NCBI RefSeq assembly: GCF_009905375.1
Contig: NC_133648.1
Span: 313,289,666-313,353,665, forward strand
From: Apium graveolens
Taxonomy: Eukaryota; Streptophyta; Magnoliopsida; Apiales; Apiaceae
Length of the DNA stretch: 64,000 bases
Direction: 5' to 3'
The notes under the pieces are model-generated. The model had not been told where the DNA came from and made no database searches. It was given only the letters and a program-made list of their open reading frames with translations. Position numbers and translations under genes: made by a program. Each line of letters begins with the position of its first letter. Positions within the stretch are counted from its first letter, which is position 1. This document shows positions 10,905-22,538 of this stretch, piece by piece.

Positions 10905-13900
10905 CTAATGAAAAAGCCTGAGACATAACCCCACAGGAGCTGCCGAAGGACGCCTGCTGGAAATAACATCAGTGAAGGTGTCCACGAGCTGACCTGCGAG
11001 AGATGGAGGATCTTCGATAAAAGTATCTACAAACACCTTTACCACCTTCACCTGCTCTGGTGTAGCTCGTAAGCTATACCACGTTAGAAACTTCTCTCTA
11101 AAGCTTTTTTCAATGTGTCCATCACACTCCAACCATCTGATCACCTTCACATAATACCCAAACTCTTTATCATCAGTTTCCCTACATTTGTCATTTCCTC
11201 TTTCCAAGCTCTTTTTCATAATAGAGTTGATATTCTGTTGGTTGTCATCCTTCCCGGACCCATTATCAAGATCCTTGCTAAGTATAGGTCTGATGCTTCT
11301 TGCCGTCCCCTCTTTAAAATTCTCCATTTTGCATGGAGTATTAGGTAAGCCAGTATCTGAACTCTGCCCCGATGGTGGAATCTCCATGTCACTTTGGATA
11401 CGGGTATTTACCCCATTTCTAGGGCTTGTCACCTCAGTGTTTTGCCCTTCTGAGGAGTGCTTGTCCTCGAGATTCACAAAATTGGGCCGTGAATTAACTT
11501 TACCCAGCACTTGTTCCTCATTCAGCAAAGACACTGGTACTCCCTGAGGGCCTCTCTGATCTGAGGCAATATGGTCTATCCCCCCATTATAAGATGTGAT
11601 TAAATTAACGTTATTTCCAGAAGTCTTGGAAAAGGGAACATTCTCATTTGTGCAGGATTTAACTTGATGATTACTTTCATCTTCCACTGACGAAGGATTA
11701 GAAAGGCTGCTGCAGTTTGTTGTTGGACTAATACTTCTTTCCACTTCTAAGCCCTTTGGATTCGTGATTCCATCACAACATGTTTGCATTTGAGCTTCAA
11801 ATGTTCTCAACTTCTTGTTATCATCAAAGTAAACAACTTTGAAGAGATAAGTTGTGGCAGGAGATAAACCTGATAATGGAAACCTTGCATTTGGTTCAAA
11901 TAGTGTACACGTTGGTTCGGCTTGATAGTCCACTTCATCCACTTTGCGATGCCACAAAGTATAACCAGACATCTTTCCTAGAGGTGGATCTCTGTAGTTT
12001 ATAATCACAGTGAGTGAAGAGCTTCCGACATCTTCAAATCTGATACCTGGAGTCACCAGGCATGTTTATAGAAATGTTCAATACCATTAACAAAATTAAA
12101 GTATTCTGATGCATTGTCTAGAATTGACAGCATCATCTAAATAACAAGGTACATGACAAAAAAAATGAATAGAGCCTGGGAACGGGATAACCATCAAAGC
12201 AAATATATTTTACTTGCTACTGCAGATATTTTAAAAGACTTGCAATATATATAAAAAATTCCTTTTTTGGGGTAATTGGGATTATTAGAAACTACCTTGA
12301 ACTGCCACATTGGATGACATTCTAAAGCCTGTGTCAGAAGGAATCAAGTCCAACAACTCAATAGCCGAGGAGCAGAGTCTTTGTACCTCTGGGCCTGAAG
12401 AGAGTCTATTGACAATACCCCTGGCCATTTTCACAGGTAAACCAGAAAAAGGACCTACATCTGTTTCAAGTTTCTTCATTGCCTCGTTCACAATCTCATA
12501 AACCTTCTGGTAGTGTTTGGTACCAGTAAGAAGCTTTTGACTTAAGAAAATGCGGTAACATAGAATATCAACCCGCCTAGTGTCTCTTGCTATTATCATT
12601 TGTTTTCTCAAACATCTGCAAATTATCAGAATTTAGTCTCAGGCTATCAGCCAGCTCATCAAATTAAAAATTCTCATATTATATTGAAAATAAGCACCAG
12701 ACATGTACTCACAACAAAAGATGAGAAGCACTTTTTTTATTTCTTTTTACAATATGATAAGCTCCATATCCAACATTGCTTACTATCTAATTGAGACAAT
12801 TTTTACAGAAAAAAACAAACTGTCAAGATGTTTGAACACATTAATATAATTTTTTTATGCAAATAAAATGAAAATCCTTCAGGCACTTGATCAAGTAAAC
12901 AACAATATTCAATAATAGGAAAAAATCAAATATGTTAAATAACAAGAAAAAATGCAAATATATAACAGCTAAATTTCAAGTAAATTGCAAATTTGTTAAA
13001 GAACATATTCCTTTATAAGATTCAAATGTTTGACAACCATCATTGGCTAGCCAAATATTTAATATTTAACACTATTCGCACAAGGAAAGAAAATCAATAC
13101 ATCGAAAAGAGAATTAGGAACTTACCCGAGCAAATCATTCACTTTCCCACAAGATACACAACAAAAGCTTCCATTTAGTCCCGTGTCCTGCTCATCCTTA
13201 GAAATGCCAGATTTTTCATGCTTCAGAGCACATTCGAGATGGCATGACATCCCACACGACTTACCCAGAAAGGGATGCTCTGAGTTACACGTGAGCCACA
13301 AGCTTGGATCCTTATTGTCATCATACTGATGGCAGATACAGCACGAACATCTCCTGCAAAATGCATCTTCTCGAAATATTTGAGCTCGACAAGCTGAATT
13401 CTTGCAAGATACAGTTTCAACTAGATCATCATTAATAGAGATGATTGACAAGTTGTTTGTTGCGACTGGTATTCTATTTGGGTTGTCAGTTTTCCTCTGC
13501 CTTTTGGCACTTCGTTGACCAGCTGTAGCTGAAGGCTCTGATTCCGTATGTTTCAAAGAAGCTTGATCATGTGCTTTTTTTTCAGAGACAACTTTCAAAA
13601 GGTTTTCTATGATCTTCAATTTTGACAAACCACTATACTTCCTTTCTTTCCCAATCTCTGCAGAAAGGATCTCCAAAATTTCCTGACGACTCCACGAGTT
13701 TAGCAACTCTGGGGCACCATTTGTCCAATTCGACAGTTCATATACTAATTCCCTCTTTTCGGCTATGCTTAAGTTACTGCATTTGGATGGATCGTTCACA
13801 AATCCTGGAATTTTCAGGATTAAGCCACATGTTTTCATTATGCATCAATGACAAGTCTAGCATGTTATAGAAATAAGACTCTTAGCATTTACCATAAATC

Positions 13901-15637
13901 AAGATGCAATGACAAATTCAGCAAAAAAAATTAAGAACAAGAAGACATACTTACAGAATATTACACAGGCATTTATTTTTTTACTTTTGAAAGGATGGTT
14001 AGTTAGAGTGTCTATATACATTCTAATTTTGCTATTATAAAACTGAAAACTTTCATCCAACTTAAAATTGTTAAGGCTATGTTTGTATGCAACTAGGAAG
14101 CAAGGATACCTAAGCTGCTAACATATCCAAATGACGGATACTAGACTCCTCGCACCAGACATGGAAAACTTATCACTTAATTTACCTATTATTAGTTATC
14201 GAGATAAATTCCCATATCCTATCTCAAATGTGATAAGCATATTACCTATTCTCTCTCATATTCCAAAATAAAAAACACCGAAAGCCAATCAAAAATCCAA
14301 AATCCAAAGAAAATATTAATTTTAGTTTTGTTAACATGTTTTATCTTACATGACATCATATATATAAATACTCATATTATATATTATGTATTTCAATCCC
14401 ATGTAAATGTATTTTATAATATAGCCCTTAGGGTAACTAAGGGATACAATATAATAGAAAGGTAGAATAAATAAGGAAGGTAATCTCATATAACAAACAT
14501 GGTCAGAAGAATCAAACTTCGAGGTTCGAGCAGATAAATAGTAACTGCATTACAATTTAATAACCAAGAATAGCAGTAGAGTTTTTGTTTTGCTTAATGC
14601 TTCACCAGACAAATTTTGCTACATCATTCTATTATTTCCCAAACCTGCATCATTCTTTTCGTAAGAAAAGTAGTCATCTCAGAATGCAAGACAGCTTCAC
14701 TTTCCAAACAACAACGGTTTTAAGAACCAGTTTTAAGATTGATTTTACTAGTAAAGTTTATACATGTAACTAGAAACCACAAATTTAATGTGTACAGGAA
14801 ACCAGTAAAAGATGGATAAACAATTGACTTGAAATGATGAGGACGTCAAACAATATCAAACAGAGTCAAATGCAATGTAGATCAGTTTCATAAAAGTAGG
14901 TCAGCTGTTGTAAATCAACATAAATCTTCACCAATATTGGCTCACTTCTTAGCAAGGAGTGTAAAATTAATCATCGCATTAGGTGAGAGCTTCTTGAAAA
15001 GTCAACAATACTGTTCCTAACATATAAGTTTAAACACATAAACGAACCATTAATCATCAACTAATACATGCTTCATTATACACACAGCTAGAATCCTATA
15101 ACATATAGAATAACATAGAAACTAATGACAGCTGCCATTTCCCAATAAGTCAATCAACACAATAGTCCATGACAAACTTTATAGGCAATGGGTATTATTC
15201 ACCAGGCACCAAATAAACCCCATTGATGATTGCGATAAAAATTAAACAACAAACATAACATATCAGCTCAAAAACGATCAACAAATGTATCAGCTCAAAA
15301 TCGATTAATACGAACCGATTAGATACATAACAATCAAGACATTGACAAAACAATAATACATACACAAGCTAAGACCATTAGTATCATATCACTACCCATA
15401 CATACAATGATCCAAATCTTGAAAATCTTAAGTTAATACATAAATAGTCAACAGATCTATCAAAAAACTGCAACCCATCATCAAGAATCACTCACATAAC
15501 ACTAAAATCACATAAAAATCTTATCTTGAAACTACCATCAAAATCCTGAAACAAGGATATATCATAATAAACTAGCCAGAAATAAATAAAATCAAAAGGG
15601 TAAAAAAAAACTTACCCTCAATAGAAGCAGCATCCAT
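10905..15637 (-). CDS. VIN3-like protein (VEL/VIL family), PHD-FNIII-VID
   Basis: Coding exons are 15637-15616, 13804-13126, 12615-12296 and 12046-10905. The total is 2,163 nt, giving 720 aa with all phases agreeing. The first exon codes only MDAASIE plus one base and is separated by a 1.8-kb intron. Visible domains are a conserved N-terminal block (DPSKCSNLSIAEKRELVYEL, 12-31), a basic stretch KRQRK (108-112), a Cys/His-rich PHD finger (about 141-230, CKNSACRA...CRRCSCCICH...CGMSCHLEC), the VEL helical region that follows it, an FNIII domain (about 341-431, from GIRFEDVG) and a C-terminal VID domain (about 635-720, YYVKVIRWLECDGHIEKSF). Known family members bind PRC2 and help silence FLC-type genes during cold, in the nucleus. 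Length and domain order are typical. I cannot separate VIL1, VIL2 and VIN3 orthology by eye. Confidence 0.93.
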
Positions 15638-15896
15638 TGATATTAATAGAAATAAATTAACCACTCCACCAGTCTTTCACTACATTACCAAAAGAAATCA
15701 CAGTTATAAGCACATAATAAATCTGGGAAGAACACATAAAGATGGGCAAGAAAAGAATCAAATAATATATAAGTATTTAAATATGCTAACATGGGGTTAT
15801 AAATCTTTTACTGTTAATCAAGATTCCATGAAAAAAGATTAAATTTTGCCTGTTAAGGGACCTGAAACAACACAAAGGGGCAGTCTGATGGTTCTT

Positions 15897-15952
15897 TATT
15901 TCTCTCTTTCTCGAGAGAGATAGAGAGATCGAGAGAGTGTAGAGAGAAAAGT
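15897..15952. promoter_or_regulatory. GA/CT-rich tract upstream of the VIN3-like gene
   Basis: About 260 bases upstream of the ATG lies CTCTCTTTCTCGAGAGAG followed by more GAGA units. On the coding strand this is a CT-rich leader-like block with a short palindrome. Such tracts are common in plant 5' leaders and are candidate GAGA/BPC binding sites; function is inferred. Confidence 0.4.
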
Positions 15953-17294
15953 TATGGGGAAGATAAATGTGAGTATATAATATGGTATAGACTATAGATA
16001 CAAGATATATATGATGCTTGTGTATATTATTATGAGGGGCAAAAGAGGTTGCATGTCATCTTAAATTTGTTTGTTTTTGTACCCACTCATATTCATATAC
16101 CATACATGGCAATTGGCACACACTCTCATACCTTTATTTATTGTTTTATTTATTGTTTTTCTTTATTATCCATTTATTTTCATGTATATTTAGTAAACAA
16201 CATTTTCATTAATAAACTGTATTCTAAATATAATAATCATGGTTACAGCATATCTTTTATTCACAAAGTGTTAGTTATCTAATCAAAAATTATGTAGAGA
16301 TGGCCCGAAAATTTAAATAAAAAATTTTAATATCTGAAAAAAATACCTCGTCAAAACCTCGTAAAAATAAAAATCTATCAAAAAAATCGAGGAAGGAAAA
16401 AAAGTCATCATCATTGTACCCAATAAGAGTGCATATAACAGTGTCGAGGGTATAATGTACGCAGCCTAATCCCTATTTCAAATAATGAATAGACTGTTTA
16501 CTCAAAATACTCCTGCTTATTTGTGCACAAATATGTGTGTTTTAAATAAAAAATAATAAACAATAATATATATATATATATAAAAGTAAGCGAGACAATA
16601 ACTCCTCCCATATTTTTCGTCACGTGGGACTTACCTATTTCGTAAAAAATCATCAGTTAAAAATAATTGTCATAAGTGTCTTCTATTTCTCATATTCCAA
16701 TCATTTTCATGCCTCAAACTCAATATTTAGCCTAGAGATTCCGCTCTAAACTAAATGATTTGAATTCACTACCAACGATATTCTCAATAAATTACATTAT
16801 ATATAATGGGTGTATTAATCTTATTTGAAAATTAGAGATTTGGACAAAAATTAGCAGAATTTGATACAAGTTATAGGTATGATCAAATCGAATAGTTATT
16901 TATCAAACACTTTTATTTGAAATAATTTATTTTTATTTGTTAATCAAAATAACTTATAATACAATCTATTACTTGGCTAACTCAGTTTGCTATAAATAAC
17001 CGCTAATTGTCAAATAAGATCATTATTAGTACAGTTAGAATTTCAAGTAGATAATTAAATAAGGTAATAAGGCGGAGTTGCCCTCAAGAATCAATAATCA
17101 TCCATAATCAACTATTAATAATCAATAAATAAAACTTATGTAAAGGATAAGTCGAAGGCGTTTATGTAGCGCATCTTAGCTCGCTTCATTTTATTTTTCG
17201 AATTTTTTTTGTTAAATTAAAAATTATTAAAAATTATAATTACTATATATTATTCTAAACTTTCTTTTCAAGTTAAACAAAGTTGATCTTATTA
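15953..17294. other. Upstream flank of the VIN3-like gene, no gene seen
   Basis: AT-rich sequence with an (AT)n tract near 16566-16581. No exon or recognisable element is seen. The stretch around 17252-17283 (ATTCTAAACTTTCTTTT...) recurs at 29815-29849 on the other side of the retrotransposon. Confidence 0.45.
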
Positions 17295-17299
17295 GCTTT

Positions 17300-18295
17300 T
17301 GTTATAGGGAGAATTTCGTATAACAATGTTGTGGAGGTTAATGGGCGGAACAAAGATCAAGGACGGTGTTTGAGGGCGGAGGAAGGTTGTTTGGTGGTGG
17401 CTGAGCTTGTATGTGGACTCCTTAAGAAAGAATAGGGTTTGTTATTCTCTGTCAAGTGTCGACTCATGTCTCATACAAGTGCATATGTACCCTATTTATA
17501 GGGATCAAGCCTTACGTAGTTCTTGGGGAACAAGTCACGTAGGCTAGGGTTAGGACTCTTCAGCCCGTGCAGTCCAAGCCCACGATAAAGTCAGGCCTTC
17601 AGCCAATTAGTCACGTAAATCTCGATCGGCTCCACACGCTTCCTACAATCTCGCGGCATCTCCGCAATCCTTCCCGTGATTGTAGGAACAACCCGTGTCG
17701 ACCCCGAAATCTACGAGCAACTCAGTCATCTATGAGTCACTTTCCATGTTGCACACAAAGTTTTTCGATGCGGCCCGGCCTGGTCACCTCGGCCCGCACC
17801 GCCTTCAAACAATAAATATAATGTTACCTCTGTTTCTATAAGATGTGGGCTCATGAGCTCAGCCCGTGTGTGGGCAGCTAAGCCCACCTCGCATGAAGGC
17901 ACCTGAGCCCACCTCGCGTGGGCACAACCGAGCTCAGCTCGCATATGAGAGCCCAAATGACAAATGTGAGCTCACCTTACATGTGTGAGCCCAGCTCGCA
18001 TGTCCTCACTTGAGCCCAGCTCGCGTGTTTGAGCCCAGCTCTCATGTCATCACTTGAGCCCAGCTCGCATGTTTGAGCCCAGCTCTCATGTCATGAGCTC
18101 AGCTCGCATGTGAACCCAGCTCGCATGTTACGAGCCCAGCCCGCATGTGAACCCAGCTCGCATGTTACGAGCCCAGCCCGCATATGCTGGTCCAAGTCAT
18201 ATAAATCCATGGTTCTAGCCCACACACGAGAGTCCAGCTATTTAGTACACCCACAGGGACCTGTTTAGGGCCCATGGCCGAAAGCGGGCATAACA
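17300..18295 (-). repeat. 3' LTR of the young Tat element
   Basis: Begins TGTTATAGGG and ends GGGCATAACA on the + strand, with TG...CA ends and an inverted TGTTAT/ATAACA. Same length as its partner. Contains tandem repeats of GAGCCCAGCTCGCATGT type in its right half. Confidence 0.97.
18007..18168 (+). repeat. Tandem minisatellite inside the LTR (copy in 3' LTR)
   Basis: Two 44-bp units (18007-18050, 18051-18094; start CACTTGAGCCCAGCTCGC) are followed by two 37-bp units (18095-18131, 18132-18168; GAGCYCAGCYCGCATGTG). The same array is at 29520-29681 in the 5' LTR. Confidence 0.9.
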
Positions 18296-18310
18296 ACTAC
18301 CCCCCAAAAT
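18296..18310 (-). other. Polypurine tract of the young Tat element
   Basis: On the - strand ATTTTGGGGGGTAGT directly abuts the 3' LTR, the expected position for the plus-strand DNA primer. Confidence 0.8.
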
Positions 18311-18490
18311 TCCTGGTCGCATCTTGAGACTAGGTATTTTCTAATCTTTTTATGGCCTCGCAAGTGTGAGCCCACCAGGCCGCACCAAACCGCCTCGCGT
18401 GTCTCGCCTCGCATGCCTTTCATCTTTGCATTCATTTTGACAGCCGTTGGACAGCTGGCGTGGGGATTCGTGTCATCTTATGAGACGACG

Positions 18491-18536
18491 ACACGTGTCG
18501 CCTCCTCCTTTCTCTCTCCTATCTCCTATAAATATG
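18491..18536 (+). promoter_or_regulatory. G-box and TATA promoter of the antisense gene
   Basis: ACACGTGTCG (G-box core CACGTG, 18491-18500) is followed 27 bases later by CTATAAATAT (about 18527-18536) and then a CT/A-rich leader with no ATG before the first donor. A start near 18560 is predicted. It lies outside the LTR and points away from it, so the antisense gene appears to have its own promoter. Inference from motifs and spacing. Confidence 0.6.
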
Positions 18537-18944
18537 TGAGATTTCAATTCATTTCTCACATTTCCAAAAACACTTCCTGAATTGCTGCTCAATTTGCTCA
18601 AGGATCTACCACGGCGAAGATTATCATTTCAACAAGAACCGTCTACCGGCGGCGATATTCTCCGGGACCAGATTCATCAGGATCTTCATACACCTCTCCC
18701 ACAGGTACTCTTCGATTCGAGCCCGTTCTTTATTCATGCTTTATTCACGCACACCATGCGAGCACACACCACCTGTTCGATGCGAGTTCACACACAACCA
18801 CAACGCGCGATGCGAGCCCTTTCGCTCGTTTAGATACTTAGGTGCGATCCCGTGTGAGATGTGAGGACACTTAGGTGCGATCCCATACTTGTTTTTTTTG
18901 TTTTCTTTTTAGGGCCACACACTAATTTTCACCATCTTTTACAG

Positions 18945-21696
18945 ATGTCGAGTGCGTCTTCAGCCCGCTCCTATGGATCATCTCGCTCTTCCTCGAGCCC
19001 GGCTCGCACCTCTGCTAGCCCGGCTTGCTCTTCAGCTACTCCATCTCCATTAAACCAATACCCTCCTGAGCAGCGAGGCTCCAAGGACTTCCAACGCGAG
19101 CTGACCTCTCTTTCTGGTCGTCTTAGCCAACCTATCTCTCCCGGCTCAGCTATCACCCCACAAGGGGCTCTGAACATTGCCAGAGTTGAGAACTCGATGC
19201 GAGCAGCTAGATCCGGCTCGCTTGATATTCACCTCGACCCGAACCCTGAGGATTTTACCAGGGAGAAGAATATATATAATTGGAGAAATAGGCCCGTGGA
19301 CCTCTCTCATATTCCAGCCTCCCTTGCGGTAGAAGAGCTGCTAAACCGCGAGCCTGCTCCCTTGGATAAAGACCGAGCCGAGGAGATTTTAAGAGAAATG
19401 GCTGAAGAGAGGGCAGCCCGTCTGAGGCAAGCAGCAGCTAACCACCTCGACCCCATTCACCTTGACTCAGAATCAACTGACAGCGACCTGGGGAGTGCAT
19501 ACTATGACACCAGGAAGAAAGGAAAAGAGCCTGTAGCTGCTGAATATCCCATCCTGGGACTCGAGGGTGAAGAGGACGGCTCGCATTGGTCCTATGACTC
19601 TCCTCAGAGCGAGGAGGTGGCAGATGTTACAAGTCAGTACAAGATTTGTAACTATAATTATGCCCCCGCAGCCTCTCCTGAGCCTTATGTGCCTCCTGCC
19701 CAGCCTGAGCTCGAGGGTGAGATTGTTTTCAGAAGGCAGATCATTCCTGATGGGGAGGAGAGCTCAACTGCAAACGAGGAGGTTAAGGTGCTCGCTTGCC
19801 GCGACCTGCCTACCTCGCTGACTCAGAAACATCTGGCCGAGCACATTGAGCAGTTTCAGCTCGAGGGCCATATTGTCTTGCCCCTACCTCATATGAGATG
19901 TTATAGATTCAATCACTCGGAGAATGGAGGCAGGGTGCCTCGCATGGTCTTGTCCACCTTCCTATTAAGGTTGGGAATCTCCTCTCCTCTTCATCCCTTC
20001 ATCAAAGATGTTTGCGAGTACTTCCAGCTCGCACCCCTTCAGATCAATCCAAACGGATACCGGGCCGCCCTCGCATTGTACATCATGTACCACAAATGCG
20101 GGTACCCTTCTCTAACCGCGAGGCAGCTGGGTTACTTCCTCCATTTGAAGCATTCTCCTAACGACTTTGGGTATTTCTACTTCTCTGTCTGGCCGTGCTT
20201 CAACAAGAAGAACCTCATCCACAACGGGCCGAGCAACTCAGGGAAGTGGAAGAGCCCTTACTTCTATATCCACGAGGTGCCTCGAGTCCAGACTCATTTT
20301 TATTATAATCCATGTAAGTTTTCTCCTGCCCGCTCTCGTCTCTTCTACCATAGCTCTTTCCTTTTAACAAGAATTTCTTTTATCTCCAGCCACCCCGCCT
20401 CGCACTGTCCTTGTGGGACAGGAAAAGATAAATGCGGACAGTCTTCTAAACCTTCCTAAGGCGGACCGGGACATCCGAAAACTCATAACGACCACCAATC
20501 TGGTCGCATGTGGGTTTTTGAAGGAAGGAGTGAGGTTGACTCCTCAGAAGAAATCTAGGAAGAGATCCAGAAAGGGTAAGAATATCGGGCCCGCACGTCC
20601 GGGCCTGGCTGCTCGCATGCGCGAGCTTGTGTGCTCGCGTGCTCACTTTTCCTGCATGCATCTCGTTTCACATCGCACTTTAATTCTCCGTATTTTTCAC
20701 CTGCTCGCATTACTTCTTTCCTTTGCATCTTGCTGTGACTAATCTATTGCTTTGTTGTTTTCTTTTTCAGAAATGGCCATCTCTCCTATCCCCTTCATGG
20801 AAGAGGCTGAGCAGGCTGCGGCCTCGGGCCCAGCTCAGCCCGCAGCTGCGAGCATAAGGGCTCGCTCTCAGGCCAATCCTCCGGCCCGCATGACTACTCT
20901 CTCCGAGCATCTCAAGGATTCAGGGCCCTCTCCTCGACTAAAGAGGCACAGAGGTAAAGAAGGAAAAATTGGCGAGCCTGAGCCAAAGAAAGCTGTTCCC
21001 TCTGATGCTCCTCTTCCCTCTTCTTCTTCTGCCAATATGGTTGCGACCACATTCGGCCGGCTCGCCCAAGGTCACATCAGCGAGCAGGATTTAAAGGATT
21101 GGTCTTCTTCTGCTCTCGAGGTTAACCAGGATGCACTCTCCCGAGCCGCGGCCGAAGTATACTATCGTCAGTTATCTAAGGCTCGAGAGATGCGAACCCT
21201 CAGCCAGACCAACACAAAGCTCGAGGCTAAAGTCAAGTCCCTTCAGAGTAAGGTCGCTGAGCACGGGCAAGAGAAAGTTACGCTGGTGAACAACTATAAT
21301 CAGAAGATAGTTAACCTGAACGCTGCTCACGACAAGGCCCTAAGGGAGCAGAAGGAGGCTCATGACCTGGCTGCTGAGGCATGTAAGAAGGAGAAGGATG
21401 CCCTCGAGGAGAGGGTGCTCGAGCTGGAGGGATCAGTCTCTGCCCTGACCGAGGGCCGTGAGGCCGCCCTCGCTGATGCTAGGAACCTGGGGGCCAGGAA
21501 TTTCATGAAAGTCTTTATGAAGAAGGTTCCTGACTTCGATTGGGCGGCTCTGGGTGCGAGCACAGCGAGGCATGCTGACAAGTTGAAGCTGGAGATGGAG
21601 AGGGATGCCCAAATTGCTGAGGAGGCTCGGCTCGCGGCCAAGAAGGCTCAGGTCGCTGGTGAAAATCGTGAGGGAGCAGAGGCTGATAACCTTTAA
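18945..21696 (+). CDS. Antisense gene of the Tat element: Transposase_28-like domain plus coiled coil, 826 aa
   Basis: Coding exons are 18945-20313, 20390-20575 and 20771-21696. Donors are CAT|GTAAGT and AGG|GTAAG; acceptors are CTCCAG and TTTTTCAG. Together they give 2,481 nt and an unbroken 826-aa frame ending TAA. A non-coding leader exon ends at 18704 (ACAG|GTACTC), and the intron ends TTTTACAG right before ATG 18945. Residues 1-75 are Ser/Ala/Pro-rich. About 300-456 match the look of the Pfam family called putative gypsy-type transposon (Transposase_28): MRCYRFNH, SSPLHPFIKDVCEYFQLAP, INPNGYRAALALY. A KKSRKRSRK basic patch sits near 510. About 650-760 is a long heptad-rich coiled coil, followed by more charged helix. 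The gene is convergent with gag-pol, whose end lies 0.84 kb away. Such extra antisense frames are known in Tat elements (Grande gene23 type), but their function is unknown to me. No catalytic motif is seen, so a transposase activity should not be assumed. Confidence 0.8.
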
Positions 21697-22538
21697 TGTA
21701 ATTTTGATTAGAACTAGACTTTTGACTGGGTAAGCGGGCACCCCTCTCGCCTCGCGTTTGTATTTGAAATATTCTGCCTCGGGGCATAACTTATTTAACT
21801 TTTGTTTGTATAAAATGTCTAAGTTTTTTGTGCCCGCGTATGTCTTTACAGTGCTAGCTGGTTTTTTTTTTTTTACCATGCTTCTACTGACCAAAAAGTA
21901 ATCATAACTCTGGCCGCTTATGGCGAGCGTTACCCCTTCACTGCGAGCCCAATTTATTCAGCTCGTGTCATTTTTTTTTTAATCAAACAACCATTGAAAG
22001 AGAATGCCAAGTGGAACAAGCCCGCATCGACTCGCAGGTGTTGTAGGTGTGCTCACACTAGGAGCTCGCATGTGTCTTCTCCTCGCATCATGCGACTTTG
22101 AGTATGTTTGATGGAGGGCTGGGCCCCCTGGGTCGCATTTATGGTTTTGAGGGCCAGGGTATGAGCTCGCATCGCGGGCCTATATCTCTATCCACATCTT
22201 TTATCTACTATGTGTTCGTATTTGTCTAAGCGGGCCGTGGCCCGGCTCGTTTCATGTTCTTGGCATCAAGCGGGTCGGGGCCCAGCTTGATTTAACATGT
22301 TAATAAAACAACTGTTCTGTCCTCGTATGGGTTCCCAAGGATGGGGTCCCCTGCTGGGTATTTAGTCTATTAACAGAAGTTAAAATATCAAGTGCACAAA
22401 TAGAGATCAATCGTTTATTCATAGATAATGGGAAGTGAAAGGAATACATGCTTGTGGTCTCAGGGAGGCACCTATATGGCACTACCCCCCGAGACTTAAG
22501 AATATTTGAAGATAATACTAAGTCTGAAAAGAATAATA
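21697..22538. other. Spacer between the antisense gene and the end of gag-pol
   Basis: Non-coding, with poly-T tracts near 21863 and 21970 and many GCTCGCAT/CTCGCATC/GCGAGC strings of the kind found in the LTR. It would carry the 3' ends of both convergent transcripts. Confidence 0.55.

Noticed and set aside
17726..17956. Open frame MGSHMRAELGCAHARWAQ in both LTRs of the young Tat element
   Set aside because: It lies in the repetitive LTR arm, is low-complexity and just reflects the GAGCCCAGCTCGC repeat. No domain.
18861..20459. Antisense protein as a single-exon 532-aa product starting at 18861
   Set aside because: The frame runs through good GT-AG introns into non-conserved residues, while splicing gives a longer continuous protein with the coiled coil. 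Residues before ATG 18945 fall in the predicted leader intron.
20446..20661. Reverse-strand frames inside the antisense gene of the Tat element
   Set aside because: Shadows of the spliced + strand gene. They cross its introns and have no domain.
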